Below the pieces are notes generated by a model. That model saw only the letters and a program-made list of their open reading frames with translations. It searched no databases and had not been told where the DNA came from. DNA of 35,929 nt from Rhizobium nepotum 39/7 (GTDB lineage: Bacteria > Pseudomonadota > Alphaproteobacteria > Rhizobiales > Rhizobiaceae): contig NZ_JWJH01000027.1 in assembly GCF_000949865.1 (NCBI RefSeq), forward strand, positions 1-35,929. The letters run 5' to 3'. Positions 15,083-22,810 of the stretch are shown in pieces (position 1 is the first letter of the stretch; the number at the start of each line of letters is the position of its first letter). A program made the translations under genes and the position numbers.

Positions 15083-17434
15083 CTAAAGCATCTCCGTGTA
15101 AAAATCCGGCCTGTCACGCCAGCCGGCGGGTGCCTTTTCGCCACGTCCACCTCCCAAAATGTCGAGCGCTTTGCCCAAAGCGCCGAGATCCATATCAAGG
15201 ACCACGCTGTCGGCACCGGACTTCATCAACACGAAATGATTGTCGACATTGCTCATTTGCAGAAACGAGGTTTCCGTCGGCGTCAGGTGAAGCGGCGCCA
15301 GCTCCGCTTCCGTGTTGAAGGCGCTGGGATAGACGAGCCGTGTTACCGCGCTTTCCAGAATGGCGTCGCCCGCGCGGCTGTTTTTAATGTGGGATACCCG
15401 CTGCGTCAGGAGAACGACAGCGACGTTCTTCTTACGCATGGTCAACATCCAGTCCTTCAGACGGGACTCGAAATACGGATCGTCAAGAAGCTTCCAGGCC
15501 TCGTCCAGCACCAGAAGTGTGGGGTGCTCGTCTTCCACAAGCCTTTCAACCCGGCGAAACACATAGCTCAGCCATGCAGTGCGAATGGTATCGTTTTCGA
15601 AGATTTCGGAGAGGTCGAAGGCGGTGACGCCGTCATCGAATGCGAGGGGATCGAGGCCCTTGCCTCCAAACAGCCAGCCAAACTGGCCGGTGTCGTCCCA
15701 GCGTCCCAGACGATTGTAAAGATCGCCATCGTCGTCAGTCGCACGCAACTGACTGCGAAACTGCTCGAAATTCTGCAATCGCCTGTCCGCAATGCAGTTG
15801 GATTGGACAGCATCCGTCAATGCCTGAATCTGCACGGGATTGAGCCGTTCGCCGTCATTTTCAACCAGTGCGGTCAGCCAGTCCGTCAGCCATGCCGCGC
15901 CACGCGTGTCCGCTTCTGCACGCATGGGGTTGAACGCTGTTTCCGCGCCCATGCGCACGGCGGAATAATGGCCGCCCATCGCACGCACGGCCATTTCGAA
16001 GCCGTTATCCTTGTCGAACAGGATTGTACGAACATTCAGCCTCTGCGCCTGACTTATCAAAAATGCCGTGCCGAGCGTCTTTCCGGATCCGGTCTGGCCA
16101 AGCACCAGCGTGTGTCCAACCGTTCTCTGGTCACGTTTGCCCGGAAGGTGGAAATTGAACCGGAATGTCTCTCCGCGTGCCGTCGGAATGATCGTGACAG
16201 CGTCGCCCCAAGGGCATTTTTCGGGTGGATTACCTTTCGGCAGGCCATGAAGCGCGCAGAGCTGCGCAAAATTCTGCGACGAGATCATCGCCGGGCGGGT
16301 TCGGTAGGCAAAATTACCGGGATGTTGAGCGAAATAGACGGCTCGCGCTGAAAAGCTCTCACGCACAATTGCCGCGCCCGCATCCTGCATAGCGCGGGTT
16401 ACGTAAGCCATGGCCTGTTCGAGTTCGGCGCGGCTGTCGCAAAACAGGGCGATGCTGCAATGGTGTTCGCCGAAGACCACCCTGCCCGAGGCCACATCAT
16501 CCTCAGCCTCTTCCAGCTGCGCCAGCAGCGATACGGCGGCATCCTCGGCGGCGCGCATCTGCTTGCGCACCCGTGAAATCTTACCCTGCGCCGAAATCGG
16601 ATCTATCGGGGTGAAACTCTGTGTGACGACGGTGTCATACGGCAAGTTCAAACGATCCAGAATGCCGGGATACGTTTCGTTGGGATAATCCTTGACCGAG
16701 ACAATGGTGCCGAAACGCACGCGACCCGCGCCATGGCACTCGAAGACCCGTCCGTGGAAGCTTATTTGCGACGTCGCGAGGCGATCCGATACCGGTACAA
16801 ATTTCGCCCCGGGGATAAGTTTGATATCCGATCCGTCGATGGCGGTGCGCAGCAGGCCCAACCATCTGCCATCGCTGACCTGAAGCCGGGCAGGCTTGGC
16901 CTCAGTGATGCCGACCATGCAGGTCTTGATCATTTGATCCAGGCGGACAGCACGCGCCGCGATCTCTTCGCGGCTATAGACATCCTTTCCGCTGAAGAGC
17001 GAAACAAACTTCGTGATACGGCGGGGCGGCCGAATGACGAGTGTTACCATCGTAACGCGATCGCGCAGCCCTACAGTTTGAAGGTAATTTTGCCATCGGC
17101 GGTCGATCTCCTGGTTAAAGGGGTGACCGGAAACAGGCGTTATTCGCGGCTGAGTTTCCACTGAAATCCGATGAACGTAATACCCGACATCGGTGCGCTG
17201 CTGAGCGATGAAGCGCGACAGCGAATCGCACAGTTCGACAGTGTGGCGCGTGTCCATCGTATCGGCATTGATACCTTCCACAGCAAAAGATGCCATAAGG
17301 TCGCCGTTGCGCAGCATCAGCGTCGTATCATTGACAACGCTCAGATAAGGCAGGTCACCAACCAGCATTTCACTGCGTCTGATCGACTTGTCGGTCGCGT
17401 TCTTCATGGCATGGGTTGTGGGCGCCTCAAGCAC
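15083..17434 (-). CDS. virB4: VirB4 ATPase of the T4SS
   Basis: VirB4 is the large ATPase that powers pilus assembly and DNA transfer. The product (783 residues from GTG 17434) has the long N-terminal domain, Walker A in LGQTGSGKTLG near residue 450 and Walker B in LLVLDEAWKLLDD near residue 645, followed by KNVAVVLLTQRVSHIKNS. The length agrees with Ti VirB4 (789). For the start I prefer GTG 17434, which overlaps the virB3 stop and has AAGGAG nine bases before it; ATG 17407 (MKNATDKSIRRSEM) is the alternative and has a poorer ribosome site. Three bases separate its stop from the small lipoprotein gene. All ATPase motifs are intact. Confidence 0.94.
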   Translation of the reverse strand: MLEAPTTHAMKNATDKSIRRSEMLVGDLPYLSVVNDTTLMLRNGDLMASFAVEGINADTMDTRHTVELCDSLSRFIAQQRTDVGYYVHRISVETQPRITPVSGHPFNQEIDRRWQNYLQTVGLRDRVTMVTLVIRPPRRITKFVSLFSGKDVYSREEIAARAVRLDQMIKTCMVGITEAKPARLQVSDGRWLGLLRTAIDGSDIKLIPGAKFVPVSDRLATSQISFHGRVFECHGAGRVRFGTIVSVKDYPNETYPGILDRLNLPYDTVVTQSFTPIDPISAQGKISRVRKQMRAAEDAAVSLLAQLEEAEDDVASGRVVFGEHHCSIALFCDSRAELEQAMAYVTRAMQDAGAAIVRESFSARAVYFAQHPGNFAYRTRPAMISSQNFAQLCALHGLPKGNPPEKCPWGDAVTIIPTARGETFRFNFHLPGKRDQRTVGHTLVLGQTGSGKTLGTAFLISQAQRLNVRTILFDKDNGFEMAVRAMGGHYSAVRMGAETAFNPMRAEADTRGAAWLTDWLTALVENDGERLNPVQIQALTDAVQSNCIADRRLQNFEQFRSQLRATDDDGDLYNRLGRWDDTGQFGWLFGGKGLDPLAFDDGVTAFDLSEIFENDTIRTAWLSYVFRRVERLVEDEHPTLLVLDEAWKLLDDPYFESRLKDWMLTMRKKNVAVVLLTQRVSHIKNSRAGDAILESAVTRLVYPSAFNTEAELAPLHLTPTETSFLQMSNVDNHFVLMKSGADSVVLDMDLGALGKALDILGGGRGEKAPAGWRDRPDFYTEML

Positions 17435-17705
17435 GGTACACCACTCCTTCTCCGGTAAACAGGCCCGGATGCATCCGCGTCTGCTGAACCGTGGCGATGA
17501 AAACGTTGATGATCTTGGGGTCATAGGCGGCCAGACCGCGCAGGGCCGCATAACCGAACCCTCCCATCAGGACCAGGTACAGAAACGATTGCGAGATGAT
17601 GAAACCAAGGATAGTCGCCGAGACCAGCACCACCAGATACATGATGGGCAGTCCGGCAAACGTGACTTCGCGTGTCAGACCGATGAAAAGCGGCGTATTT
17701 TGCAT
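17427..17705 (-). CDS. virB3: VirB3 inner-membrane protein
   Basis: VirB3 is a small inner-membrane protein that works with VirB4 in pilus assembly. The 92-residue product (Ti VirB3 108) has the typical beginning TPLFIGLTREVTFAGLP, one or two hydrophobic helices (about 20-57, YLVVLVSATILGFIISQSFLY in outline) and a conserved short cytoplasmic end with AAYDPKIINVF. Its end overlaps the beginning of virB4, and it is the fourth gene from the operon's 3'-proximal membrane block. Confidence 0.92.
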   Translation of the reverse strand: MQNTPLFIGLTREVTFAGLPIMYLVVLVSATILGFIISQSFLYLVLMGGFGYAALRGLAAYDPKIINVFIATVQQTRMHPGLFTGEGVVYRA

Positions 17706-17780
17706 TGTGTTGCATCTCCCGTTCCTGGAGCTCGACCGCTTGGCCGAGCGTTTCCGGCACTCTTTGCAGCCTCGAGTTTC

Positions 17781-18095
17781 CTACAAAGCTCCGAGACTGC
17801 CGACGAAAGTTGCACCGCCAAAGACAATGGCGATGCCGAGAATGACGGAGATCGCAAATGTCCAGTCCATTCGCCCGAGCATGAACACGAAACCGATGGC
17901 GATCACCGCGATCGAGGCGCATGCGACACCAAGCGGCCCCGTGAGTGCCTGAACAATGCTGTTGATAAAGCGGGTAATGCCGCCAAATTCCTGGGCAGCG
18001 CTCGGATGAGCCGACAGCAGCATATAGGTCGTGGCAGCAAACAGCAGGCGATACGTCTTGATGTTGCGTTGGAGATGACGACGGATGAACAACAT
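17781..18095 (-). CDS. virB2: VirB2 major pilin
   Basis: VirB2 is the main subunit of the pilus. The start ATG 18095 with GAGAGGG five bases upstream gives a 104-residue pro-pilin. It has a long signal peptide (MLFIRRHLQRNIKTYRLLFA) and a predicted cleavage at HPSAA-QEFGG, as in Ti VirB2, whose mature pilin also starts with Gln. The mature 57 residues contain two hydrophobic helices (about 62-84 and 88-102) joined by the short basic loop GRMDW. In Ti the mature pilin is cyclised; the ends here would allow this, but it cannot be judged from sequence. An upstream in-frame start is rejected because it would overlap virB1. Confidence 0.93.
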   Translation of the reverse strand: MLFIRRHLQRNIKTYRLLFAATTYMLLSAHPSAAQEFGGITRFINSIVQALTGPLGVACASIAVIAIGFVFMLGRMDWTFAISVILGIAIVFGGATFVGSLGAL

Positions 18096-18130
18096 AATAC
18101 CCTCTCTAATGAATTGAACTTGATCTCTAC

Positions 18131-19060
18131 TTATACGGGAATAAAATCGGCTTTCAGTGCCGCGTCTTCCGCGTCGCAACCCGTTGCAAGCCCTGTTTTA
18201 AAGATGTTCGCGACATCCGGCGGCGTCAACTCGATGTCAGACTGCGACGCTACCGAATGAACGATATCGGCAACGTATTGGCGAGTTTCACGATAGGGCG
18301 GGATGCCCCGATATTTTTGCACGGCACCGGGTCCGGCATTATATGCGGCGAGCGCCAGCGCCGATGACGCAAACTGGTCGAGCATCTGCGTGAGGTAGCG
18401 CGCTGAGCCTTCCAGATTGTCCCGTCCGGAAAAGACGTCGCATACTCCCATGGCTCGGGCGGTGGCGGGCATCAGCTGGCCGAGGCCGCTTGCCCCGGCA
18501 TGCGACACCGCCCTCGCATTAAAGTTGCTTTCGCGCTGGATCATCGTCGTAAACAACTTCACGAAAGATTGCCGGTCCAACCCTGCCTTGGCAACGCCGG
18601 CATTCCGGGAAAATTCGAAAGCAACCTGTGTGGCCAGGTCACGCATCTTGTGCTGCTCGGCCGAAAATCTCCGGGTTAACGCCTGTGGTTTGGGCAGCGG
18701 CGTTTCTCTGCCATCACGCATACTCAACGATGTTCCGTTGGCGGCCTTGGCAACCCTCAGATCAAGATCCAGAAGAACCGAACTGTCGCGATCGGCAGGT
18801 AGCGGATCGGCCCCTACAATCACATGCGATGCCGCCACGCGGGGCCGCCCCCCATCCGGCACCGTCGCCTGGTCGAGGGACGGCGTGCCCTCGGGCACGC
18901 CGCCATCCATTGTCGCAATCTGTCCATTATCCATTTGTTCAAAAACAGCTGAGCGGACATCGCTAGGTTGACCGATCAGCAATACACCTGAAATTGCGAA
19001 TATGCAGCATGAATTGGTGATATTAAGTTCGAAATATCGAAGTTTAATTAAATATTTCAC
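18131..19060 (-). CDS. virB1: VirB1 lytic transglycosylase
   Basis: VirB1 opens the peptidoglycan for the channel. The product (309 residues from GTG 19060) has an N-terminal hydrophobic segment (CCIFAISGVLLIG), a variable linker to about 135 and a lysozyme-like SLT domain with the catalytic Glu177 in MIQRESNFNARA, then GASGLGQLMPATA and LALAAYNAGPGAVQKY. The domain order, N-terminal SLT as in Ti VirB1, differs here: the SLT domain is C-terminal and there is an extra linker, so the secreted VirB1* region seen in Ti is absent. GTG 19060 has AGGA eight bases before it; TTG 19066 is too close to that site. It heads the virB operon and its promoter faces virG. Confidence 0.92.
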   Translation of the reverse strand: MKYLIKLRYFELNITNSCCIFAISGVLLIGQPSDVRSAVFEQMDNGQIATMDGGVPEGTPSLDQATVPDGGRPRVAASHVIVGADPLPADRDSSVLLDLDLRVAKAANGTSLSMRDGRETPLPKPQALTRRFSAEQHKMRDLATQVAFEFSRNAGVAKAGLDRQSFVKLFTTMIQRESNFNARAVSHAGASGLGQLMPATARAMGVCDVFSGRDNLEGSARYLTQMLDQFASSALALAAYNAGPGAVQKYRGIPPYRETRQYVADIVHSVASQSDIELTPPDVANIFKTGLATGCDAEDAALKADFIPV

Positions 19061-19420
19061 GCTCAAAATCCTGATATATATTTAATTTATAGCCAAATTT
19101 TTATAATTAACTCGTCTGTAATATTGCACCTATAATCCCCCACAACCGTTTCATGTCAACACGGACTTCGGTTGCAGTTGTAACGGTTCTGTAATTTATC
19201 GATTTCGCGATTTTTTTGCGGCCCTCCTTCCCTGCGCAAAGACGGGAAAAGTCCAGCAAATACGGGGAGTTCAAGCGTCGGAGAAGACGTGGAGCCGAAA
19301 GGTGCTCTTCGTCGCACCCCCTTTTTTGGCATGATGGCATGCGCGTCACGATGGTTGTCTCGCGCGCCACGCACGCTTTAAGTTTTGGTTATGCCTAATT
19401 CGTTTGTAACAGGAGCGACC
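19061..19420. promoter_or_regulatory. Divergent virB1/virG control region
   Basis: 360 bases lie between virB1 (minus) and virG (plus). The virB side is strongly AT-rich (19061-19110), the virG side is GC-rich. It holds the vir-box dyad at 19171-19184, 111 bases before the virB1 start and 237 before virG. AGGAG at 19411-19415 is the virG ribosome site. No open frame of interest was seen inside. Confidence 0.65.
19171..19184. promoter_or_regulatory. vir-box-like VirG-binding dyad
   Basis: GTTGCAGTTGTAAC fits the vir box consensus RYTNCAATTGNAAY at 11 of 12 defined positions, the only mismatch being G for A in the CAATTG core. The outer arms GTT and AAC are palindromic. The site is between virB1 and virG, where VirG boxes stand in Ti plasmids. 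No second full box was found nearby. Confidence 0.6.
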
Positions 19421-20197
19421 ATGCAAACCATTCTTGTTGTCGATGATGATCCTTCGATGAGAAACCTTCTCGTCGACTATCTTTCAAAGCACGATTTTCA
19501 TGCGTTCGCCGTCGAAGATGGCTCCCAGCTCTCGCAATATCTGGCCGCCAAGGTCGTGGATCTGGTTGTCGTCGACCTCAACCTTGGCGAGGAGGACGGG
19601 CTGGAGATCGTTCGCAAGCTCAATGACAAACCCGATCTCCCGGTCATCATCATCAGCGGCGACCGCCTGGAAGAGAACGACAAGGTGGTGGGGTTGGAGA
19701 CGGGCGCGTCTGATTACATCACCAAGCCATTCGGAATGCAGGAGTTTCTGGCCCGGGTGCGCGCCGCGCTGCGCGGGCGCATTGATCGCAAGCAGGCCAA
19801 TTCCAACGCGATTTATGTCTTCGACGATTGGCGGGTAAACACCCGCCACCGCAAGCTACGCGATGCCTCCGGCGAGGAGCTGAAGCTGACATCGACGGAA
19901 TACAATCTGCTGATGGCGTTCCTGAAATCACCCAAACAAACGCTCTCGCGCGAACAACTTTTGATTGCTTCGCGCGTCTACGACCAGGAAATATTCGACC
20001 GCAGCATCGACGTGCTTATCCTGCGCTTACGCCGGAAGCTGGAACCCGATGCCTCCAATCCACGCTACATCAAGACGGAGCGTGGCATCGGTTACCATTT
20101 CGACGTCGACGTCCACATCGAGCAGCCGGGCCAAGGCGGCATGGGTCGCATCATGTCGAGCTATAAAGGCTCCCAACACACCTCCCCTCATTCGTAA
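19421..20197 (+). CDS. virG: VirG response regulator
   Basis: VirG is the OmpR-family response regulator that, phosphorylated by VirA, activates the vir promoters. The 258-residue product from ATG 19421 has a receiver domain with the acidic pair Asp8/Asp9, phospho-acceptor Asp52 in VVDLNLGEEDG, and Lys in ITKPFGMQEF. The winged-helix domain follows, with LTSTEYNLLMAFL, LSREQLLIASRVYDQE and IDVLILRLRRKLE, then RGIGYHFD. The receiver and DNA-binding motifs run in parallel with Ti VirG throughout. AGGAG is five bases before the ATG; TTG 19385, 36 bases upstream, is in frame and is rejected because it lacks this spacing. The VirA-like protein begins 95 bases downstream. Full-length VirA is not in this window. 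Confidence 0.94.
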   Translation: MQTILVVDDDPSMRNLLVDYLSKHDFHAFAVEDGSQLSQYLAAKVVDLVVVDLNLGEEDGLEIVRKLNDKPDLPVIIISGDRLEENDKVVGLETGASDYITKPFGMQEFLARVRAALRGRIDRKQANSNAIYVFDDWRVNTRHRKLRDASGEELKLTSTEYNLLMAFLKSPKQTLSREQLLIASRVYDQEIFDRSIDVLILRLRRKLEPDASNPRYIKTERGIGYHFDVDVHIEQPGQGGMGRIMSSYKGSQHTSPHS

Positions 20198-20292
20198 TCA
20201 CCACGCCGCTGCCGGAAATCCGGTGGCGTTCATCAGCGGAAGCGATGCTCCCCTGAGAGCATTCCCCCACAACCTATTCGGCAGGACAAACC

Positions 20293-21009
20293 ATGACAGA
20301 TGCAGTACGGATGAAGCGCTTTCTTAACATAACGGCCACGCTCGCCCATCAACTGAACAATGATCTCGCGGCAGTCCTTGGATATGCCGAGATTTTGGCC
20401 GATGAAACCAATGAAGATGAAGCCGCCAACACCTACGCGATGGAAATTCTTGTCGGCGGACGTAGTGTGCGATCGACCATCGAGCGATTTCACATGCTTC
20501 ACCGTCTCGCCAGTGCCGAGGTCTTCCCGTTTGATGCCCGCCAGGTCATTGAGCGGACGCGAAACGCCTTGCTCGCTCGGCCTATCCCAGGCCTGAGATT
20601 GGCCGTAGATATGTCCCACGTATCCCTGACGCTTAGCGGAAACCCGAAAGACCTGGAGCCTATTCTGCGCGAATTATGCGATACGGCTATCGGCAGTATC
20701 TCATATGCCGGCACTCTCCATATTGCGTCCGATTTTATCGACGTGACCTTGCCAAAACACCTGTCTCACGGGGTACTATCGGAAGGGGAATACGTTCGGA
20801 TCACAATTCAGGCGACCGCAGACGGCGTTATACCGGCAGACATTGAACCGGCCGAATATGCGACCATCAACGATCATCTGCGACCTGGAAAAATCAGCGG
20901 TGAGTTGATCGGCGCGCGGTCAGCGATTTATCTGATTGACGGCGTGCTGCATACACTTAATCAGCCCAATCGGTACAGCCAGACCGAAATTTACCTGCCT
21001 AGCGCATAA
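20293..21009 (+). CDS. VirA-like kinase core, degenerate and lacking sensor domains
   Basis: A 238-residue protein that corresponds to the VirA dimerisation and catalytic domains alone. His19, in TLAHQLNNDLAAVLGYAEIL, is the phospho-histidine region (VirA has AHEFNN with the same spacing). ELCDTAIGSISYAGTLHIA (127-145) takes the place of VirA's N box but lacks its Asn. LPKHLSHGVLSEGEYVRI (153-170) follows VirA closely. ATADGVIPAD (174-183) replaces the G1 box DNGGGIPE. No GTGLGL G2 box exists, and the end TEIYLPSA matches VirA's IYLPP. There is no periplasmic, linker or receiver domain. This resembles a histidine phosphotransferase of the ChpT type, which also has a dead ATP site. Its position directly after virG suggests it passes phosphoryl groups to, or removes them from, VirG. 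The homology call is good; the role is inference. Confidence 0.82.
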   Translation: MTDAVRMKRFLNITATLAHQLNNDLAAVLGYAEILADETNEDEAANTYAMEILVGGRSVRSTIERFHMLHRLASAEVFPFDARQVIERTRNALLARPIPGLRLAVDMSHVSLTLSGNPKDLEPILRELCDTAIGSISYAGTLHIASDFIDVTLPKHLSHGVLSEGEYVRITIQATADGVIPADIEPAEYATINDHLRPGKISGELIGARSAIYLIDGVLHTLNQPNRYSQTEIYLPSA

Positions 21010-21149
21010 CTTGCCGCATAACCTGCGCTTCTGGTTCATTATCAAAGAACTGGGCCAACTTGCCCACCTTATATGTGCCTTCATTCATATTACGCCAACC
21101 TACGATAACGCCCGTAATGCCTAATTATACCGATGCCGGGCCTACCCAA

Positions 21150-21245
21150 GAGACCACTTGCCGCAAGTGGCGGTTTTACGTCCGGAAAATGTGTGAAAAT
21201 AGAGATATGGAGCGTGTCCGACGACCGTTTAAACCGGACGCGCTC
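21150..21245 (-). repeat. Second RIME-type element, opposite orientation
   Basis: Reverse complement of the 8722-8824 element over most of its length: GCGGTTTTACGTCCGGAAAATGTG, then ATATGGAGCGTGTCCGACGA and GTTTAAACCGGACGCGCTC. Its left arm has diverged and holds a perfect hairpin CCACTTG-CCG-CAAGTGG at 21154-21170. It fills most of the 301-base gap between the VirA-like gene and the HxlR gene, which otherwise contains nothing I recognise. Confidence 0.75.
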
Positions 21246-21310
21246 TCATTCGACCAAACGAGGCTTAATCGGCTGAGCGGCAACCGCGACTTGGATTATT
21301 TACCCACCAT

Positions 21311-21670
21311 TCAGCGTTTTCCAACTGGATCAACGCGATGAGCGTCATATCGCTCGCTCCAATATTCAAGTGCAAGCAGGATCGGCTCCAGGGTGCGCCC
21401 TGTCGAACTGATGCCATATTCCACCCAGACATGCGGCTGAGACGACGCCCCGCGCACGACCAATCCACGCCGTTCAAGATCCTGAAGCTGGCGCAAAAGA
21501 TTCTTGGGTGTTGCCAGCGGCATGCAACGCCGCAATTCGGCAAAACGCAACGGCCCTGCCAGAAGATGCCACAGAATGATGAATTTCCAGCGCCCCCCGA
21601 GCAGGGTTGCCGCTCCATCCAGCGAATCCATTTCTACCCTTGTTTGATCATTCGTTACAGCATATCGCAT
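21311..21670 (-). CDS. HxlR-family transcriptional regulator
   Basis: HxlR-type winged-helix regulators, often redox- or aldehyde-responsive, act on adjacent metabolic genes. The 119-residue product shows the family signature LLGGRWKFIILWHLLAGPLRFAEL, then LATPKNLLRQLQDLERRGLV and the wing region VEYGISSTGRTLEPIL. One Cys, in RRCMPL, lies where some redox-sensing members (YodB type) have theirs slightly earlier, so redox sensing is possible but unproven. It is isolated: the LysR gene lies 182 bases upstream on the same strand, and its target is not evident from context. Start ATG 21670 has no strong ribosome site. Confidence 0.9.
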   Translation of the reverse strand: MRYAVTNDQTRVEMDSLDGAATLLGGRWKFIILWHLLAGPLRFAELRRCMPLATPKNLLRQLQDLERRGLVVRGASSQPHVWVEYGISSTGRTLEPILLALEYWSERYDAHRVDPVGKR

Positions 21671-21852
21671 ATGGCGCTCTTCCGTGTTTCATCAGCCATC
21701 ATTTAATTCAGGCTGGAAAAGTAAATTTCATGTTGTTTATGAATATACTTTACGAGTCCGCCGGCGATTTGCAATTTTCAAACAGTTATATCTGTAATAG
21801 ACGGATATTTTCGACGCTGGATAATATGGCTTTCAAAATCGGCTTCCGGCGC

Positions 21853-22806
21853 TTATGCCTCGACCCGCCCTTCCATCACCTGCGAGGCGACCATGCTGCG
21901 AACCGCAGCATGGATACTGTTACGATGACAACGCTCATGCCAGATGAGCGACAGCTGGTAAGCCGGTGGCGGCGGGCCTTTTTTCGGCAGGAATGTCTCC
22001 AGATCAAATCGGTGAGACAGGAACCTGGCTGAAGGAGACGGCAGAACAAGAACGGCGTCCGTGTCGTGAACCAGTCGCGCAGCGGTGTGAATATCTGGCA
22101 CGGTTATGGTTTCTCGCCCACGCGGCCGCAGCGCCTCCAGCCCGTCGCTCACCTCGCCGAACCCGGCATTAAAGACCGTGCCAATCCTCACCGAGAGAAA
22201 TCGGCCAAGATCGGCATAGGCTATGGCGCCTTGCAGTGCGACGTGTCCCTTGCGCGCCAGACAGAGCGAAGGGATCGGCGGCAACGAGCGACAGAAGAAG
22301 CCGGGGGGCGTGTCCTCTGCCTGCCCCAATGCCAAATCGATCCCGCCATCCGACATCTGGCTGAGAATATTGGAGAGACGAATATGGGGAAGGAAAATAG
22401 TGGTCGACGAGACTTCGCGGAAATAGGCTGTGAGGGTTGGAGCCAGAAAAAACGCGATATGATCGGGCATGGCGACGCTGAAGCGTTCGGGCGCGATAAT
22501 CCGCTTCGAAAACACCTTGTCGATATTGCCGAGCGCCGCCTGAACCTTGGGCATCAGCACATTCGCAAGCGGCGTCAACACGAAGGAACGCTGGTTGCGG
22601 ATGAGAAGTTCGTCCTCGAACAATTCCCGCAGCCGCGTCAAGGCCCGGCTGGTGGCAGGTTGGCTCAACTGCAGCGCATTGCCCGCATGCGTAATATTCC
22701 GGTGTTGCAACAACGCGTTCAACACCACCAGGAGATTTAGGTCAAACTGCCCGAGATCAACATTATCCGTATCATTTTCGGTCCATAGGGCGAGTTTGGC
22801 AGCCAT
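21853..22806 (-). CDS. LysR-family transcriptional regulator (first of a pair)
   Basis: A LysR-type regulator of 317 residues. The helix-turn-helix region is FDLNLLVVLNALLQHRNITHAGNALQLSQPATSRALTRLRELFEDELLI in outline, the classic N-terminal signature, and the remaining 250 residues form the co-inducer-binding domain. The start ATG 22806 is four bases after the stop of the second LysR gene, with GGAAGA in front, so the pair is one transcription unit. The two proteins are paralogues by their matching HTH phrases. No target or inducer can be read from the sequence; the neighbouring redox genes are possible targets. Confidence 0.92.
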   Translation of the reverse strand: MAAKLALWTENDTDNVDLGQFDLNLLVVLNALLQHRNITHAGNALQLSQPATSRALTRLRELFEDELLIRNQRSFVLTPLANVLMPKVQAALGNIDKVFSKRIIAPERFSVAMPDHIAFFLAPTLTAYFREVSSTTIFLPHIRLSNILSQMSDGGIDLALGQAEDTPPGFFCRSLPPIPSLCLARKGHVALQGAIAYADLGRFLSVRIGTVFNAGFGEVSDGLEALRPRGRETITVPDIHTAARLVHDTDAVLVLPSPSARFLSHRFDLETFLPKKGPPPPAYQLSLIWHERCHRNSIHAAVRSMVASQVMEGRVEA

Positions 22807-22810
22807 GCGG

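Noticed and set aside
15080..16351. Long plus-strand frame antisense to virB4
   Set aside because: Shadow of virB4; no recognisable motif.
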